A stretch of 64,000 nt of DNA, from positions 3,081,451-3,145,450 of the forward strand of contig NZ_CP100355.1 of NCBI RefSeq assembly GCF_024204665.1, in the 5' to 3' direction. Positions 35,180-44,540 of the stretch are shown in pieces. Positions within the stretch are counted from its first letter, which is position 1, and the number at the start of each line of letters is the position of its first letter. The position numbers and the translations under genes are program-made. Source of the DNA: Natronosalvus rutilus (GTDB lineage Archaea > Halobacteriota > Halobacteria > Halobacteriales > Natrialbaceae). The notes beneath the pieces were generated by a model. The model saw nothing but the letters and a program-made list of their open reading frames with translations, was not told where the DNA came from and searched no databases.

Positions 35180-36209
35180 CCGAGCGAGCGAGCCAGCCAC
35201 GATCGAGGAGCCAGTTTCCTACTTCCTCGAGGAGCAACGTTATCACGGCAAGAGCGAGCGGACAGTCGAGGCCTACGAGCGCGTTCTCGGGCAGTTCGAG
35301 GCGTTCGTCGAGGACGAGAGCGGCGTCTCGCCTGCAAACGCGACCCGACGGGAGTGTATGGCCTGGGTGCACTCCCTGCGCGGCCGTCTCGAGCCGAGTA
35401 CGATCGCCACCTACGCCTCCTACGTCCACCGGTTTTACGACTACATGACCCGCGTCGACGCCTTCGAGGGGAATCCGATGACGCTGGTCGTCGAGGAGAT
35501 GAACGAATCGATCGACACGAACCCAACCAGACGTGAGATCTCGATCCCCGAAATGCAGTCGTTCGTCGGGGACCTCGCACACCCTCTCGAGCGTGCCGTG
35601 GTCGTCACTCTCCTCAAGACGGGAATGCGTGTCGGCGAGCTCTGTAACCTGGATCTACGCGATCTGCACGCAGACATCGAGGCGGTCGATCTCGAGTGGA
35701 CTCCGCGAGTTCAACTCGAGGCCCGTCCCGATTCGCTGTACGTCGACGAGAAACCCGTCCGCGGCGTGGTCGTCAACGGAGAGGAACGGACGGCGTCGAA
35801 TAAGCGCAAGCGCGGAACCGTTATCCCGGTCGATTCGGAGCTACAGGCGGTTCTGACGGCGTGGCTGGCGATTCGACCCGACGCGCGGTCGACGGCCGAA
35901 CCGCTCTTCCTGGACACCGGCGATAGCTGGGGACGGCGCCTCGAGCCCTCGGACGTGCGCTATATCGTCGAGGAACACGCTCGCGACCGAGGCTGGTATC
36001 GTACCGGCGGCGGTGCAAGCGAGAACGTGACGCCCCACTACTTCCGTCACTTCTTCACGACTCACCTTCGCGATCGGACGGGTGATCGTGGAGTCGTCAA
36101 GTACCTGCGGGGGGACGTCGCGAGCGACGTGATCGACACGTATACCCACGACTGGGGTGATCAGGTCCGAACGGTGTACGAATCGAACATCTACTCGCTG
36201 GGAGTCTGA
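35169..36209 (+). CDS. XerC/D-like tyrosine recombinase
   Basis: 346 residues from ATG 35169 (a GTG at 35160 is an alternative). SAM-like N-terminal core-binding domain (EEPVSYFLEEQRYHGKSERT), then the catalytic domain with Arg154 in TGMRVGELCNL, HYFRH (His290, Arg293), and the C-terminal His327 and nucleophile Tyr337 in YTHDWGDQVRTVY. An Arg/Lys-rich insert lies near 207-216. The catalytic residues look intact. Could integrate an element or act in chromosome dimer resolution. Confidence 0.9.
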   Translation: MATDRASEPATIEEPVSYFLEEQRYHGKSERTVEAYERVLGQFEAFVEDESGVSPANATRRECMAWVHSLRGRLEPSTIATYASYVHRFYDYMTRVDAFEGNPMTLVVEEMNESIDTNPTRREISIPEMQSFVGDLAHPLERAVVVTLLKTGMRVGELCNLDLRDLHADIEAVDLEWTPRVQLEARPDSLYVDEKPVRGVVVNGEERTASNKRKRGTVIPVDSELQAVLTAWLAIRPDARSTAEPLFLDTGDSWGRRLEPSDVRYIVEEHARDRGWYRTGGGASENVTPHYFRHFFTTHLRDRTGDRGVVKYLRGDVASDVIDTYTHDWGDQVRTVYESNIYSLGV

Positions 36210-36331
36210 ACGAGCGATTTTCGGAATTTCGAGTTGTGAATTGAGCAGTAATTGTTGTATTATTGTCCATAATGCCCGATCCACACCGGACAAATAAATC
36301 GTATACCGCTATATCGAATTCGGTCCAGTTT

Positions 36332-37717
36332 TTACCGATTGGCGATGCCCCGTTCGACGACGAGGGCTCGAAGATCGTTGACGTTCGTTCCGGTCGCTCC
36401 CATCCGAACCAGCGCGTTCGCCGCCTCAAGCGCCGGATAGGCGTCGTTTCGCTCGAGCGCCCGTCGTGCTTTCAGCGGATCGAGCGGTCCGTCCAGAGAG
36501 ACGGTTCCCTGGTCGACGATGGCTCCCGCCGCGTCCGTCGTACCGTCGATGCCGTCGGTGTCGACGCTGGCGACGACCGCCGGGACCTCGAGTTCGAGCG
36601 CGCCACCGAGAACGAACTCCTGGTTCGGTCCGCCTCGTCCGTGGTCCTCCGCGAGCGTGACGGTCGTTTCCCCGCCCGAGAGGACGACGGCCGGTGGCTC
36701 GGCCGGCGTCCCCGTGCGGGCGATTTCCTCGGCAATGGCGACCTGCGTTTTCGCAGCCTCGCGTGCTTCGCCCCGCACGGACGAGGAGAGCACGAGTGGC
36801 GCGTAGCCACGGTCGACGGCGACCTCGCGGGCTGCCTCGAGCGCCGTGGTCGCGCTAGCGACGACGTGGCAGTCGACGTCGTCGAACGCCGGGTCGTCGT
36901 CGACCGGCGTCTCTCGTTCGTTTCCGTCGGCACCGCGTCGAAGATGCTCGAGGACCGGCTCAGGAGCGGTGATTCCGTAGCGCTCGAGCACGTCGAGCGC
37001 GTCAGCGAAGGTCGTCTCGTCGGGCGAGAGCGGCCCGCTGGCGATCACGCTCGGGTCGTCTCCGGCGACGTCGCTGACGAGCAGGCCGACGACGGTCGCG
37101 GGATCCGCGACACGGGCGAGGTTCCCGCCCTTGAGCCTCGAGAGGTGTTTGCGGACGGCGTTGAACTCGTCGATGGACGCGCCGCTCGCGAGCAGTGCCT
37201 CGGTGGTCTTCCGGAGGGCCTCGAGCGAAATGTTCTCGGCGGGTGCCGGAAGGAGAGCGCTCCCGCCACCGGTGAGACAGCCGAGGACGAGGTCGTCCGG
37301 ACCGGCGTCGGCGGCCCGTTCGAGGACCGCGTTCGTCCCTTCGACCCCGCGTTCGGAGGGCACGGGGTGATCGCCGGGCATAACGTCGATCCGGTCGGTT
37401 TCGACGGGGTCGTCGGTGACCACGACGCCGTCGTCGATTCGATCCCCTAGCAAAGCCTCGAGCGCCGCGGCCACGTGGCCCGCCGCGTTTCCGCCACCGA
37501 GAACGACGACGTCGCCGTACGTCTCGAGGTCGTACGTTCGTGACGGGCCGGCGACCGGAGTGACGGTGAGGTGCTCGCCCTCGAGCGTGAGCGCGTCGAA
37601 TACGACCCGTCGCGGGTGGGCCGCGTCAATACCCGCGATCAGACAGTCCAGGGCGACCGTTCGCGGCTCGCTCGAGGCGAGCGCGTCGTAGTCCTCGATG
37701 GAAACACGCGAGGTCAT
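36332..37717 (-). CDS. gckA: Glycerate 2-kinase (type II, DUF4147/MOFRL)
   Basis: 461 residues of the type II glycerate kinase family (DUF4147 plus MOFRL), phosphorylating D-glycerate to 2-phosphoglycerate in the haloarchaeal sugar route. VVVLGGGNAAGHVAAALEAL, VLGCLTGGGSALLPAPAENI, NAVRKHLSRLKGGNLAR, and the MOFRL GGETTVTLAEDHGRGGPNQE are conserved. The start overlaps a 19-codon leader ORF (ATGA). Confidence 0.92.
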   Translation of the reverse strand: MTSRVSIEDYDALASSEPRTVALDCLIAGIDAAHPRRVVFDALTLEGEHLTVTPVAGPSRTYDLETYGDVVVLGGGNAAGHVAAALEALLGDRIDDGVVVTDDPVETDRIDVMPGDHPVPSERGVEGTNAVLERAADAGPDDLVLGCLTGGGSALLPAPAENISLEALRKTTEALLASGASIDEFNAVRKHLSRLKGGNLARVADPATVVGLLVSDVAGDDPSVIASGPLSPDETTFADALDVLERYGITAPEPVLEHLRRGADGNERETPVDDDPAFDDVDCHVVASATTALEAAREVAVDRGYAPLVLSSSVRGEAREAAKTQVAIAEEIARTGTPAEPPAVVLSGGETTVTLAEDHGRGGPNQEFVLGGALELEVPAVVASVDTDGIDGTTDAAGAIVDQGTVSLDGPLDPLKARRALERNDAYPALEAANALVRMGATGTNVNDLRALVVERGIANR

Positions 37718-37773
37718 CCCGAAACCGCCCTCTCGAGTCGCTGTCGCAAATCGGTCGTCGGGTGTTCGTGCAT
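37714..37773 (-). CDS. 19-codon leader ORF overlapping glycerate kinase start
   Basis: On the minus strand, ATG at 37773 opens MHEHPTTDLRQRLERAVSG and ends with TGA that overlaps the glycerate kinase ATG in ATGA. GCTTTAGG (37796-37803) lies 23-30 bases upstream, the spacing for a leaderless mRNA starting at this ATG. It would couple glycerate kinase translation through termination-reinitiation. No homology to judge peptide function. Confidence 0.45.
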   Translation of the reverse strand: MHEHPTTDLRQRLERAVSG

Positions 37774-37795
37774 ACGAGCGTGTTCGGGACGGTCG

Positions 37796-37803
37796 CCTAA
37801 AGC
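37796..37803 (-). promoter_or_regulatory. TATA box of the glycerate kinase transcript
   Basis: Minus strand GCTTTAGG, 23-30 bases from the leader ATG at 37773, and about 79 from the glycerate kinase ATG, so it fits the leader ORF rather than the kinase start. Confidence 0.45.
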
Positions 37804-37881
37804 GTTGGACGTCGAACCACCGTCGTGCACCGTTCTACTCGTGAACACGCGTGCTCCCTCGAATTCTTCCCTGAGTTGATA

Positions 37882-37896
37882 CTATACTATCTATAG
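37882..37896. promoter_or_regulatory. CTATA-N5-TATAG dyad near glycerate kinase
   Basis: CTATACTATCTATAG, arms CTATA and TATAG around 5 bases. Flanks TA before and C after match the site at 26305-26319. Lies 165 bases upstream of the glycerate kinase ATG and 60 from the end of the hydrolase gene. Confidence 0.4.
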
Positions 37897-37956
37897 CTAG
37901 CGGGGCCGAACTCGGCTGATCAGCAGGACGGCGTGGGTGCTGCCATCAAAAGCGAC

Positions 37957-38901
37957 TCAGAACGCAGACCGGATTCGGTCAGTGAGTTTCTCCATCGCTT
38001 CGGCCGACCGCTCGACCTCGTCGGCCAGACTCAACGCACCGTGGGGCAACGACGGGTAATGGTGATGGCTCACGGGCACGCCCGCATCCTCGAGCGCCTC
38101 GACGTAGGCGATTCCTTCGTCCCGAAGCGGGTCGTGACCACAGGTGACGACAGTAGTGGGCGGAAGCCCATCGAAGGAGGGTGCCCGGAGGACCGACGCA
38201 TAGGGGTTCACACCGTCGACCGGGTGGCGGAGGTACTGGTCCCAGAACCAGCGCATGTCTGCGCGGGTGAGCAGCGGGCCGTCCGCGTTCTCCGCGTACG
38301 AGGGCGTGTCGAACGCGTGGTCGGTGATCGGATAGCAGAGCACCTGCTGGGCCAGCACGTCGGCTCCTTCCCGAGCGTCCCACTGGGCGACCGCGGTCGC
38401 GAGGTTGGCCCCCGCGCTCGAGCCACAGACCCCAATCCGATCCGGGTCGCCGCCGACGGCCGCCGCGTGCTCGTGGACCCACTCGAGGGCGGCGATGGCG
38501 TCCTCGAGCGGGGCCGGAAACGGGTGTTCGGGGGCGAGGCGATAGTCGACCGAGACGACCAGCGACTCCGTCTCTGCGGCGAACGCCCGACAGAGGTCGT
38601 CGGCGGAATCGAGCGTGCCGAGCGTCCAGCCGCCGCCGTGGTAGAAGACGAGGACCGGGAGGTCGTGAGCCTCGAACGGGCGATAGACGCGAATCGGAAT
38701 CTCGCTTGCCGCGTCGGCTCCGGGAATCGCGGTGTCTGTCACCTCGGGGAGCGAAATCGTCGGGTCGCCGCCAAAGACGTCGTCCTCGAGTCGGCGGGCC
38801 GCCTCGACCGAGAGGGCGTGCCACGGCCGAAGCGATTGGTAGGTCGGCTCCTCGAGCAGCGTCGCGACCTGCGGGTCGAGATCTGTCCGTTGGGCGTCCA
38901 T
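37957..38901 (-). CDS. Alpha/beta hydrolase of the hormone-sensitive-lipase type
   Basis: 314 residues from ATG 38901. HSL-type esterase signature: oxyanion HGGGWTLG, nucleophile elbow GVCGSSAGANLATAVAQ, an Asp in GHDPLRDEGIAY and His in SLPHGALSLAD. A longer in-frame start at 38958 adds a short non-conserved peptide. It diverges from kynureninase with 55 bases between starts, so a role as kynurenine formamidase is plausible but inferred. Confidence 0.87.
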   Translation of the reverse strand: MDAQRTDLDPQVATLLEEPTYQSLRPWHALSVEAARRLEDDVFGGDPTISLPEVTDTAIPGADAASEIPIRVYRPFEAHDLPVLVFYHGGGWTLGTLDSADDLCRAFAAETESLVVSVDYRLAPEHPFPAPLEDAIAALEWVHEHAAAVGGDPDRIGVCGSSAGANLATAVAQWDAREGADVLAQQVLCYPITDHAFDTPSYAENADGPLLTRADMRWFWDQYLRHPVDGVNPYASVLRAPSFDGLPPTTVVTCGHDPLRDEGIAYVEALEDAGVPVSHHHYPSLPHGALSLADEVERSAEAMEKLTDRIRSAF

Positions 38902-38956
38902 ACCGGCCCCTTGCCGCGGCACAAAGATGAATGGGGGTGGCCGCGAAGGGGAGGAC

Positions 38957-40261
38957 ATGAGCGACCCCGAGGGCGGATCCGGACCGGATAGCGACCGGGA
39001 GTTCGACGCCAGCGAATCGACAGCCCGCGAACTCGACGCGAGCGATCCGCTCGCGGGCTTCCGCGACCGCTTCGACGTACCCGATACCTGCTACCTGGAC
39101 GGCAACTCGCTCGGCCCGGCGAGCGACGAGGCCGTCGCCGCCCTCGAGCACGTCGTCGAAGAGTGGCGCACCCTCGGAGTGCGCGGCTGGACCGAGGGCG
39201 ACCCGCCGTGGTTCTGGTACGGCGAGCGCCTTGGGGACCGACTGGCGCCGATGGTCGGCGCGAATCCCGACGAGGTCGTCGTCGGTAACTCCACGACGGT
39301 CAACATCCACACGCTGATTGGGACCTTCCTCGAGGCGGCCGACGGCGACACCGTCGTGGTCAACGAACTCGACTTTCCGACCGACCACTACGCCATCGCC
39401 TCCCAGCTTCGAGCGCACAGACTGGACCCCGACGAGCACCTCGTTCGCGTCGAGAGCGAGGACGGCCGAACCATCGACGAAGACGCGATTCGTGCGGCCG
39501 TCGACGACGAGACGGCCATCGTCTTCTTCCCCTCGGTACTCTACCGGAGCGGCCAGTTGTTCGACCTCGAGGCGCTCACCGAGATTGCCCACGAGCACGA
39601 CGCGTTCGCGGGATTCGACCTGGCACACTCGGTCGGCGCAATGACCCACGACCTCTCGGGAATCGGCGCGGACTTCGCCGTCTGGTGTCACTACAAGTAC
39701 TGCAATGCCGGGCCCGGCGCGGTCGCCGGCCTCTACGTCAATGAACGCCACTTCGGGACGCGTCCTGGACTCGCCGGCTGGTGGGGCCACGAGAAGGAGA
39801 CCCAGTTCGACCTGAACCTCGAGTACACGCCCGCCACGTCGGCCGGCGCCTGGCAGATCGGGACGATTCCGATCTTTTCGGCCGCGCCGCTCGACGGGGC
39901 GCTGTCGATCCTGGAGGAGGCCGGACTCGAGGCAATCAGGCGAAAGTCGGTCGCGCTCACCGAGTATCTCGTCGAACTCACCGACGAAAGCCTGAGCGAG
40001 TACGGCGTCGACGTCGGCACCCCTCGCGATGCCGACCGCCGCGGCGGCCACGTCGCTCTCGAGCACGAACAGGCCTACGCGCTCGGGGCGGCCCTCCGAG
40101 AGCGCGGATACGTCGTCGACGTCCGTCCGCCGAACGTGGTTCGAGTGTGCCCTGCACCCCTGTATATGGGCTATCACGATGTCTGGACTTTCGTGGACGT
40201 AGTGGAGACGTTGTTCGAGGAGAATTTGCTCGAGGCGGCCGATCCTGACGCCGTGACCTGA
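38957..40261 (+). CDS. kynU: Kynureninase
   Basis: 434 residues, PLP-dependent fold type I, cleaving kynurenine to anthranilate and alanine. CYLDGNSLGPASDEA, NSTTVNIHTLIGTFL, the PLP Lys in WCHYKYCNAGPG, and GWWGHEKETQFDLNLEYTPA are kynureninase signatures. ATG 38957 has a GGAGG Shine-Dalgarno-like block 6 bases before it; an in-frame ATG at 38927 is the alternative. Divergent from the hydrolase. Confidence 0.93.
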   Translation: MSDPEGGSGPDSDREFDASESTARELDASDPLAGFRDRFDVPDTCYLDGNSLGPASDEAVAALEHVVEEWRTLGVRGWTEGDPPWFWYGERLGDRLAPMVGANPDEVVVGNSTTVNIHTLIGTFLEAADGDTVVVNELDFPTDHYAIASQLRAHRLDPDEHLVRVESEDGRTIDEDAIRAAVDDETAIVFFPSVLYRSGQLFDLEALTEIAHEHDAFAGFDLAHSVGAMTHDLSGIGADFAVWCHYKYCNAGPGAVAGLYVNERHFGTRPGLAGWWGHEKETQFDLNLEYTPATSAGAWQIGTIPIFSAAPLDGALSILEEAGLEAIRRKSVALTEYLVELTDESLSEYGVDVGTPRDADRRGGHVALEHEQAYALGAALRERGYVVDVRPPNVVRVCPAPLYMGYHDVWTFVDVVETLFEENLLEAADPDAVT

Positions 40262-40297
40262 GTGATGTGATGGTTCTCGACGTGGTTCGGCCGCCTC

Positions 40298-42037
40298 TCA
40301 GTCACTGGCCGACCCACCACTTTCGTGAGACCGAACTCGTCGTTGCTCTTGTAACCGCTCCTCGAGCGTCCACTGGACCTCGAGCGCCCGCTCGGCGTCG
40401 ATGTCGTGGGCCGTCGCCGACCGTCCGAGGAGAGTCGCCGAACTGGCCGTGTCCGCCGTCACGCTCGCGAGGCGACGCCGCCGCTGGAACACCGTCTGTG
40501 CGTTCAGCACGGACTGCACCCGGTAGGCGGGGACGATCTTGGTCGAGCGCCGCCAGAAGCCGGTTCGGGCGTAAAAGTACGCCTCGCCCACTCGATAGCC
40601 GCGATTGCGCCACTTCAGGTGGGCGGCGAGCGGGACGAGGAAGAGCAGTGGCGCGAACGCGTACCAGTCGCGCACGATTTCGGTTCGGGAGGCCAGGACG
40701 TAGCCGGCGGCGAGCACCACGGTGATGACGGCGATGTACCGGACAGCGTAGCGTTCGCGGGCTCTGAGTGGCGGTCGATCGAGTGATGGGAGGTCACTGT
40801 CGTTCGATTCGTCGGTTGGCGCGTCTATTGCGTCAGCGGGAGCGTCAACGGCGTCGGGGGCGTCACCGGCGCTAACGGCGTCAGGAGCGTCGAGGGCTGA
40901 TCCCGTCGAATCGGCTGTCTCGCCCGTTCCGCTAGTCCTGCTCGCCTCCCCCGCCTCGAACGGCTCGATCGACCTGGCGAGCGCGACGACGCGACCGAAC
41001 TCGGCCAGCGGAATCGCCGACTCGGTCCCGCGGGAATCGGACTGTTCGGGACCGTAGCCGGCGGTCTCGACCGCCAGGGAGGCGTAGCCGAACCACCGGT
41101 AGGGGACGGACTCGGTGATCGTGAGCGTCTGGACTTTCTCGAGCGGGATAGTCCCACTGTAGCGCTGGACGAGGCCCCGTTCGTAGTAGAGTTCGTCGCC
41201 GACTCGCGTCAGCCGGAAGCCGTAGTAGCGCGTCAGCGTGAGGAGCGCGCTCAGAATCCAGGCCGCGAGCAAGAAGAGGAACCCCGCCCAGAGAATGGCC
41301 ACCAGTCCCGTCCCGGGGAGGTCGCTCTCGAGGAGGTCGATGGGGACGAGCGTCGTCGGGTCGAACCCGCTAGCGAACGAGAGGATGAGTCCCCCGAGGA
41401 GGCTCGCGCCGGGGTCGATCGTGAAGACGCTGAGGATGGCGAGTTCCTTCGGTTTGATTCGAAAGAGGGTCCGTTCGGCGTCCGCATCTCGAGCGCCAGC
41501 GACCCCGTCACCGGGTTCTCGAGGCGCGCGGCCAGCGTCCGTCTCTGCGGTCGTCGGCTCTCCGCTGTCGGCGTCTCCGAGCTCCGCCTCGGCTTCGGCC
41601 TCGGCACCCGTTCGGAGACGACGAGTGAGCGCTCGAGCCTCCGCCTCGTCGACGTACCGGAGCGTGATTTCAGTCCGGCTCCCGCCAGCCGTCTCCACGT
41701 GGACCGCCGCGATGCCGAACAGACGGTGCAGCGCCGTCTGGCGAACGTCGACGTTCTGGACCCGGTGGAGGGGGACCTCGCGGTCGCGTCGCGAGACGAC
41801 CCCCGAGACGACGTCGAACGTGTCGTCGGTGACGGCGTACCGAAACCGCTCGTAGTAGGCCAGTTCGTAGAGGACGCCGACGAGGATCCCACCCAGGACG
41901 AACACGCCGACGACGAAGAGGTTCGCTCCGACCTCGCCCGGAGACGTGACGAGGCCGACGACGAAGAAGAAAAAGCCGAGGTTGAGACTCCGCGAGAGTG
42001 AACGGACGATCACCGACGACGGGTGGAGGCGCTTCAT
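40298..42037 (-). CDS. Triple bacterial-PH-domain membrane protein (YdbT-like), module A
   Basis: 579 residues with membrane pairs and three bPH2 domains. First: [20 protein letters not shown] then [20 protein letters not shown]. Second: [20 protein letters not shown] then [16 protein letters not shown]. Third: [20 protein letters not shown] then [21 protein letters not shown] long Asp/Ala-rich linker separates domains two and three. It overlaps module-partner 42034 by 4 bases (ATGA). Bacterial homologues YdbS/YdbT occur as pairs; role in membrane stress or protein interaction is suggested, not proven. Confidence 0.82.
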   Translation of the reverse strand: MKRLHPSSVIVRSLSRSLNLGFFFFVVGLVTSPGEVGANLFVVGVFVLGGILVGVLYELAYYERFRYAVTDDTFDVVSGVVSRRDREVPLHRVQNVDVRQTALHRLFGIAAVHVETAGGSRTEITLRYVDEAEARALTRRLRTGAEAEAEAELGDADSGEPTTAETDAGRAPREPGDGVAGARDADAERTLFRIKPKELAILSVFTIDPGASLLGGLILSFASGFDPTTLVPIDLLESDLPGTGLVAILWAGFLFLLAAWILSALLTLTRYYGFRLTRVGDELYYERGLVQRYSGTIPLEKVQTLTITESVPYRWFGYASLAVETAGYGPEQSDSRGTESAIPLAEFGRVVALARSIEPFEAGEASRTSGTGETADSTGSALDAPDAVSAGDAPDAVDAPADAIDAPTDESNDSDLPSLDRPPLRARERYAVRYIAVITVVLAAGYVLASRTEIVRDWYAFAPLLFLVPLAAHLKWRNRGYRVGEAYFYARTGFWRRSTKIVPAYRVQSVLNAQTVFQRRRRLASVTADTASSATLLGRSATAHDIDAERALEVQWTLEERLQEQRRVRSHESGGSASD

Positions 42038-42522
42038 ACGGCGTCTTCACCGTTGGTTTCGATCGTGAGCTCGCGGAGCCGTTCCTGTAACGCCTCGGCC
42101 CGGTCGGGCGTGAGGCCGGGAATCGCCACGTCGGCGTTCCTGGATCCCGCCGTGTAGACCACGAGCGTCCCGAGTCCGAGGGCTCGCTCGAGCGGCGACC
42201 GCCTGGAGTCGACGTGCTGGACGCGAACGTAGGGAACCACGGTCTTGATTCGGGTGAAGACGCCGCGCTCGATGTACAGCGACTGGTCGCGGAGCGTGAA
42301 GCCGAACACGGCGTACCGGCGCCAGGCGACGGCGGTCCGGACGAGGGAGACGAGGATGACGAGGACGACGGTTCCGAGGAGAATCCGATCCGTGCCGATC
42401 GCCAGCACCTCGCGAGCCTGTAACGCCACCAGGAGGCCCCCCAGGACGGTGCCCAGGATCACGGTTCGAACGACGGCGGCGACGATCCAGACCCAGCGAA
42501 TCCTCGGCTCGAGTCGTTCCAT
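42034..42522 (-). CDS. bPH2-domain membrane protein (YdbS-like), module A
   Basis: 162 residues: two membrane segments then a bPH2 domain ([60 protein letters not shown]). Upstream partner of 40298, stop/start ATGA overlap. TATA-like CGATAAAGC (42547-42555) is at leaderless spacing. Paralogue of 46250. Confidence 0.82.
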   Translation of the reverse strand: MERLEPRIRWVWIVAAVVRTVILGTVLGGLLVALQAREVLAIGTDRILLGTVVLVILVSLVRTAVAWRRYAVFGFTLRDQSLYIERGVFTRIKTVVPYVRVQHVDSRRSPLERALGLGTLVVYTAGSRNADVAIPGLTPDRAEALQERLRELTIETNGEDAV

Positions 42523-42645
42523 CGGGTCGGGATTCGACGGACAGCCCGATAAAGCGTCTGACAGCGGGCAGAAATTGAGAGTTGTGGCCGCAACGATTGG
42601 AGAGCCAGCCAGTCAGAAGGGCAGTGGAGTGGTCGATTCAGTCGA

Positions 42646-42879
42646 TCAGTGGGTTGCCTTGCGAATCGCGTCGATTTCGTAGAGGTCCTCGTGGAGTCCC
42701 TCGCCGTCACAGTCCTCCGTCGGGCACGCGTAGTGCCAGCCGTCTCGAGTCGCGTCGCGTTCCCGGAATCGCTCCCCACAGACTTGACAGTATAGTTGCC
42801 CTTTCTCACATGAGTCCCGGTGAATCTCGAGGGCGAGCGACGTCTGGAACGACTGGTTGCAGTTGCGACAGGTGTGCAT
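42646..42879 (-). CDS. Zinc-finger protein (Cys-rich, C2H2-like plus ribbon)
   Basis: 77 residues. MHTCRNCNQSFQTSLALEIHRDSCEKG reads as a C2H2-type finger, followed by LYCQVCGERFRERDATRDGWHYACPTEDC, a Cys ribbon. The tail is acidic and helical. DNA, RNA or protein binding is likely; target unknown. Start ATG 42879; the frame running on to 42906 adds nine residues ahead of it. Confidence 0.75.
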   Translation of the reverse strand: MHTCRNCNQSFQTSLALEIHRDSCEKGQLYCQVCGERFRERDATRDGWHYACPTEDCDGEGLHEDLYEIDAIRKATH

Positions 42880-43113
42880 ACTAGAAGTGACGCGAACCCA
42901 GGCCAAAAATTACGTGGGTTCGTTTATTTCACCGTATTCGCCGCCGATTGGGGTACTCTCGGTCGATTTTGGCAACGCGTTCGAGAAAAAATGAGCGTCA
43001 CGATACGACGAACGTGACGTTGATCTATCAGTCTCGATTACAGGTCCCCTCGCTCTCGTGAGGGTAATTCGCGGTGGAAAAACCCCGCTCGAAGTGTGTC
43101 GAGAACCTGTTAG

Positions 43114-44520
43114 TTACTCGTCGCCGAGGATGCCACGTTCGGTCATCTTCCGCGGGTCGAGCACCTCGTCGGCCTCGTCCTCGGTGAGGTAGCCCTTCTC
43201 GAGGGCGACCTCCCGAACCGTCTTGTCCTCCTTGAGTGCCGTCTTCGCGACCTCGCTGGCCTTGTCGTAACCGATGTGGACATTGAGCGAGGTCGCCAGC
43301 GCCATCGACTGCTCGACCTGCGCCTCGCAGTACTCCCGGTTGGCCTCGAGTTTGCGGACGAAGCGGTCAGCGAACACCGTGCTCGCGTTCGAGAGGAGTT
43401 CGGCGGACTCGAGGAAGTTGTGCGCCAGGACGGGCTTGTAGAGGTTGAGGTCGATCTGACCCTCGGCGGCGCCGGCGGCGACGGCGGCGTCGTTGCCGAC
43501 GACTTGCTTGTGGACCTGGTTGACCGCCTCGGCGACGACCGGGTTGATCTTGCCGGGCATGATGGACGACCCGGGCTGGTTCTCGGGCTGTTCGATCTCG
43601 CCGAGGCCGTTTCGCGGGCCGGACGCGAGCAATCGGAGGTCGTTCGCGATCTTGTTGAGCGACCCCGCGACGACGCGAAGCGCGCCGTGGGCCTCCGACA
43701 TGGCGTCGTGGGCGGCCTGCGCCTCAAAGTGGTCGTCGGCCTCGCGGAACTGGACGCCGGTCTCTTTGGTTATGTACTCGGCGGCGCGCCCGGGGAACTC
43801 GGGATGGGTGTTCAGCCCCGTCCCGACCGCGGTCCCGCCGAGGGCGAGTTCCGCGAGGTGCTCGCGGGTCTTGTCGACGCGGGCGAGTCCCTTCGCGACC
43901 TGGGTTCGGTAGCCGCCGAACTCTTGGCCGAGGGTCACGGGTGTGGCGTCCTGAAGGTGCGTCCGTCCGGTCTTGACGACGTCGTCGAACTCCTCTTCTT
44001 TCGCCTCGAGCGCCTGGCGAAGCGTGTCGAGCGCGGGGATGACGTCCTTCTCGACGGCCTCGAGCGCGGCGACGTGCATCGCCGTCGGGATCACGTCGTT
44101 GCTCGACTGGCCGAAGTTGACGTGGTCGTTCGGGTGGACGACGCGGTCGCCGATTTCCGAACCCATAATCTCGGCAGCACGGTTGGCGATGACCTCGTTG
44201 GCGTTCATGTTCGACGAGGTCCCTGAACCTGTCTGGAACACGTCGACGGGGAACTGGTCGTCCAGTTCCCCGTCGATGACCTCGTCTGCCGCCTCGACGA
44301 TGGCGTCGGCGACGTCGTCGTCGATCAACTCGAGATCGCGGTTGGCCTGGGCCGCGGCCTTTTTGACGACGCCGAGGGCGCGAACGAACCGGCGGCCGAA
44401 CGTGATCCCCGAGATGGGGAAGTTCTCGACCGCGCGCTGAGTCTGTGCGCCCCAGTAGGCGTCGGCCGGGACCTGCATCTCGCCGAGACTGTCCTGCTCC
44501 GTGCGAAATTCGTCTCCCAT
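43114..44520 (-). CDS. fumC: Class II fumarate hydratase
   Basis: 468 residues, fumarase/aspartase superfamily, interconverting fumarate and malate in the TCA cycle. Conserved motifs: TGSGTSSNMNANEVIANRA, VHPNDHVNFGQSSNDVIPTA, KTGRTHLQDATPVTLGQEFG, and the family signature GSSIMPGKINPV. Starts MGDEFRTEQDSLGEMQVPAD. It lies between the two PH-domain modules; 20 bases downstream of 44541, same strand. Confidence 0.96.
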   Translation of the reverse strand: MGDEFRTEQDSLGEMQVPADAYWGAQTQRAVENFPISGITFGRRFVRALGVVKKAAAQANRDLELIDDDVADAIVEAADEVIDGELDDQFPVDVFQTGSGTSSNMNANEVIANRAAEIMGSEIGDRVVHPNDHVNFGQSSNDVIPTAMHVAALEAVEKDVIPALDTLRQALEAKEEEFDDVVKTGRTHLQDATPVTLGQEFGGYRTQVAKGLARVDKTREHLAELALGGTAVGTGLNTHPEFPGRAAEYITKETGVQFREADDHFEAQAAHDAMSEAHGALRVVAGSLNKIANDLRLLASGPRNGLGEIEQPENQPGSSIMPGKINPVVAEAVNQVHKQVVGNDAAVAAGAAEGQIDLNLYKPVLAHNFLESAELLSNASTVFADRFVRKLEANREYCEAQVEQSMALATSLNVHIGYDKASEVAKTALKEDKTVREVALEKGYLTEDEADEVLDPRKMTERGILGDE

Positions 44521-44540
44521 ACCCTAGCGGTTCGCGGGTG

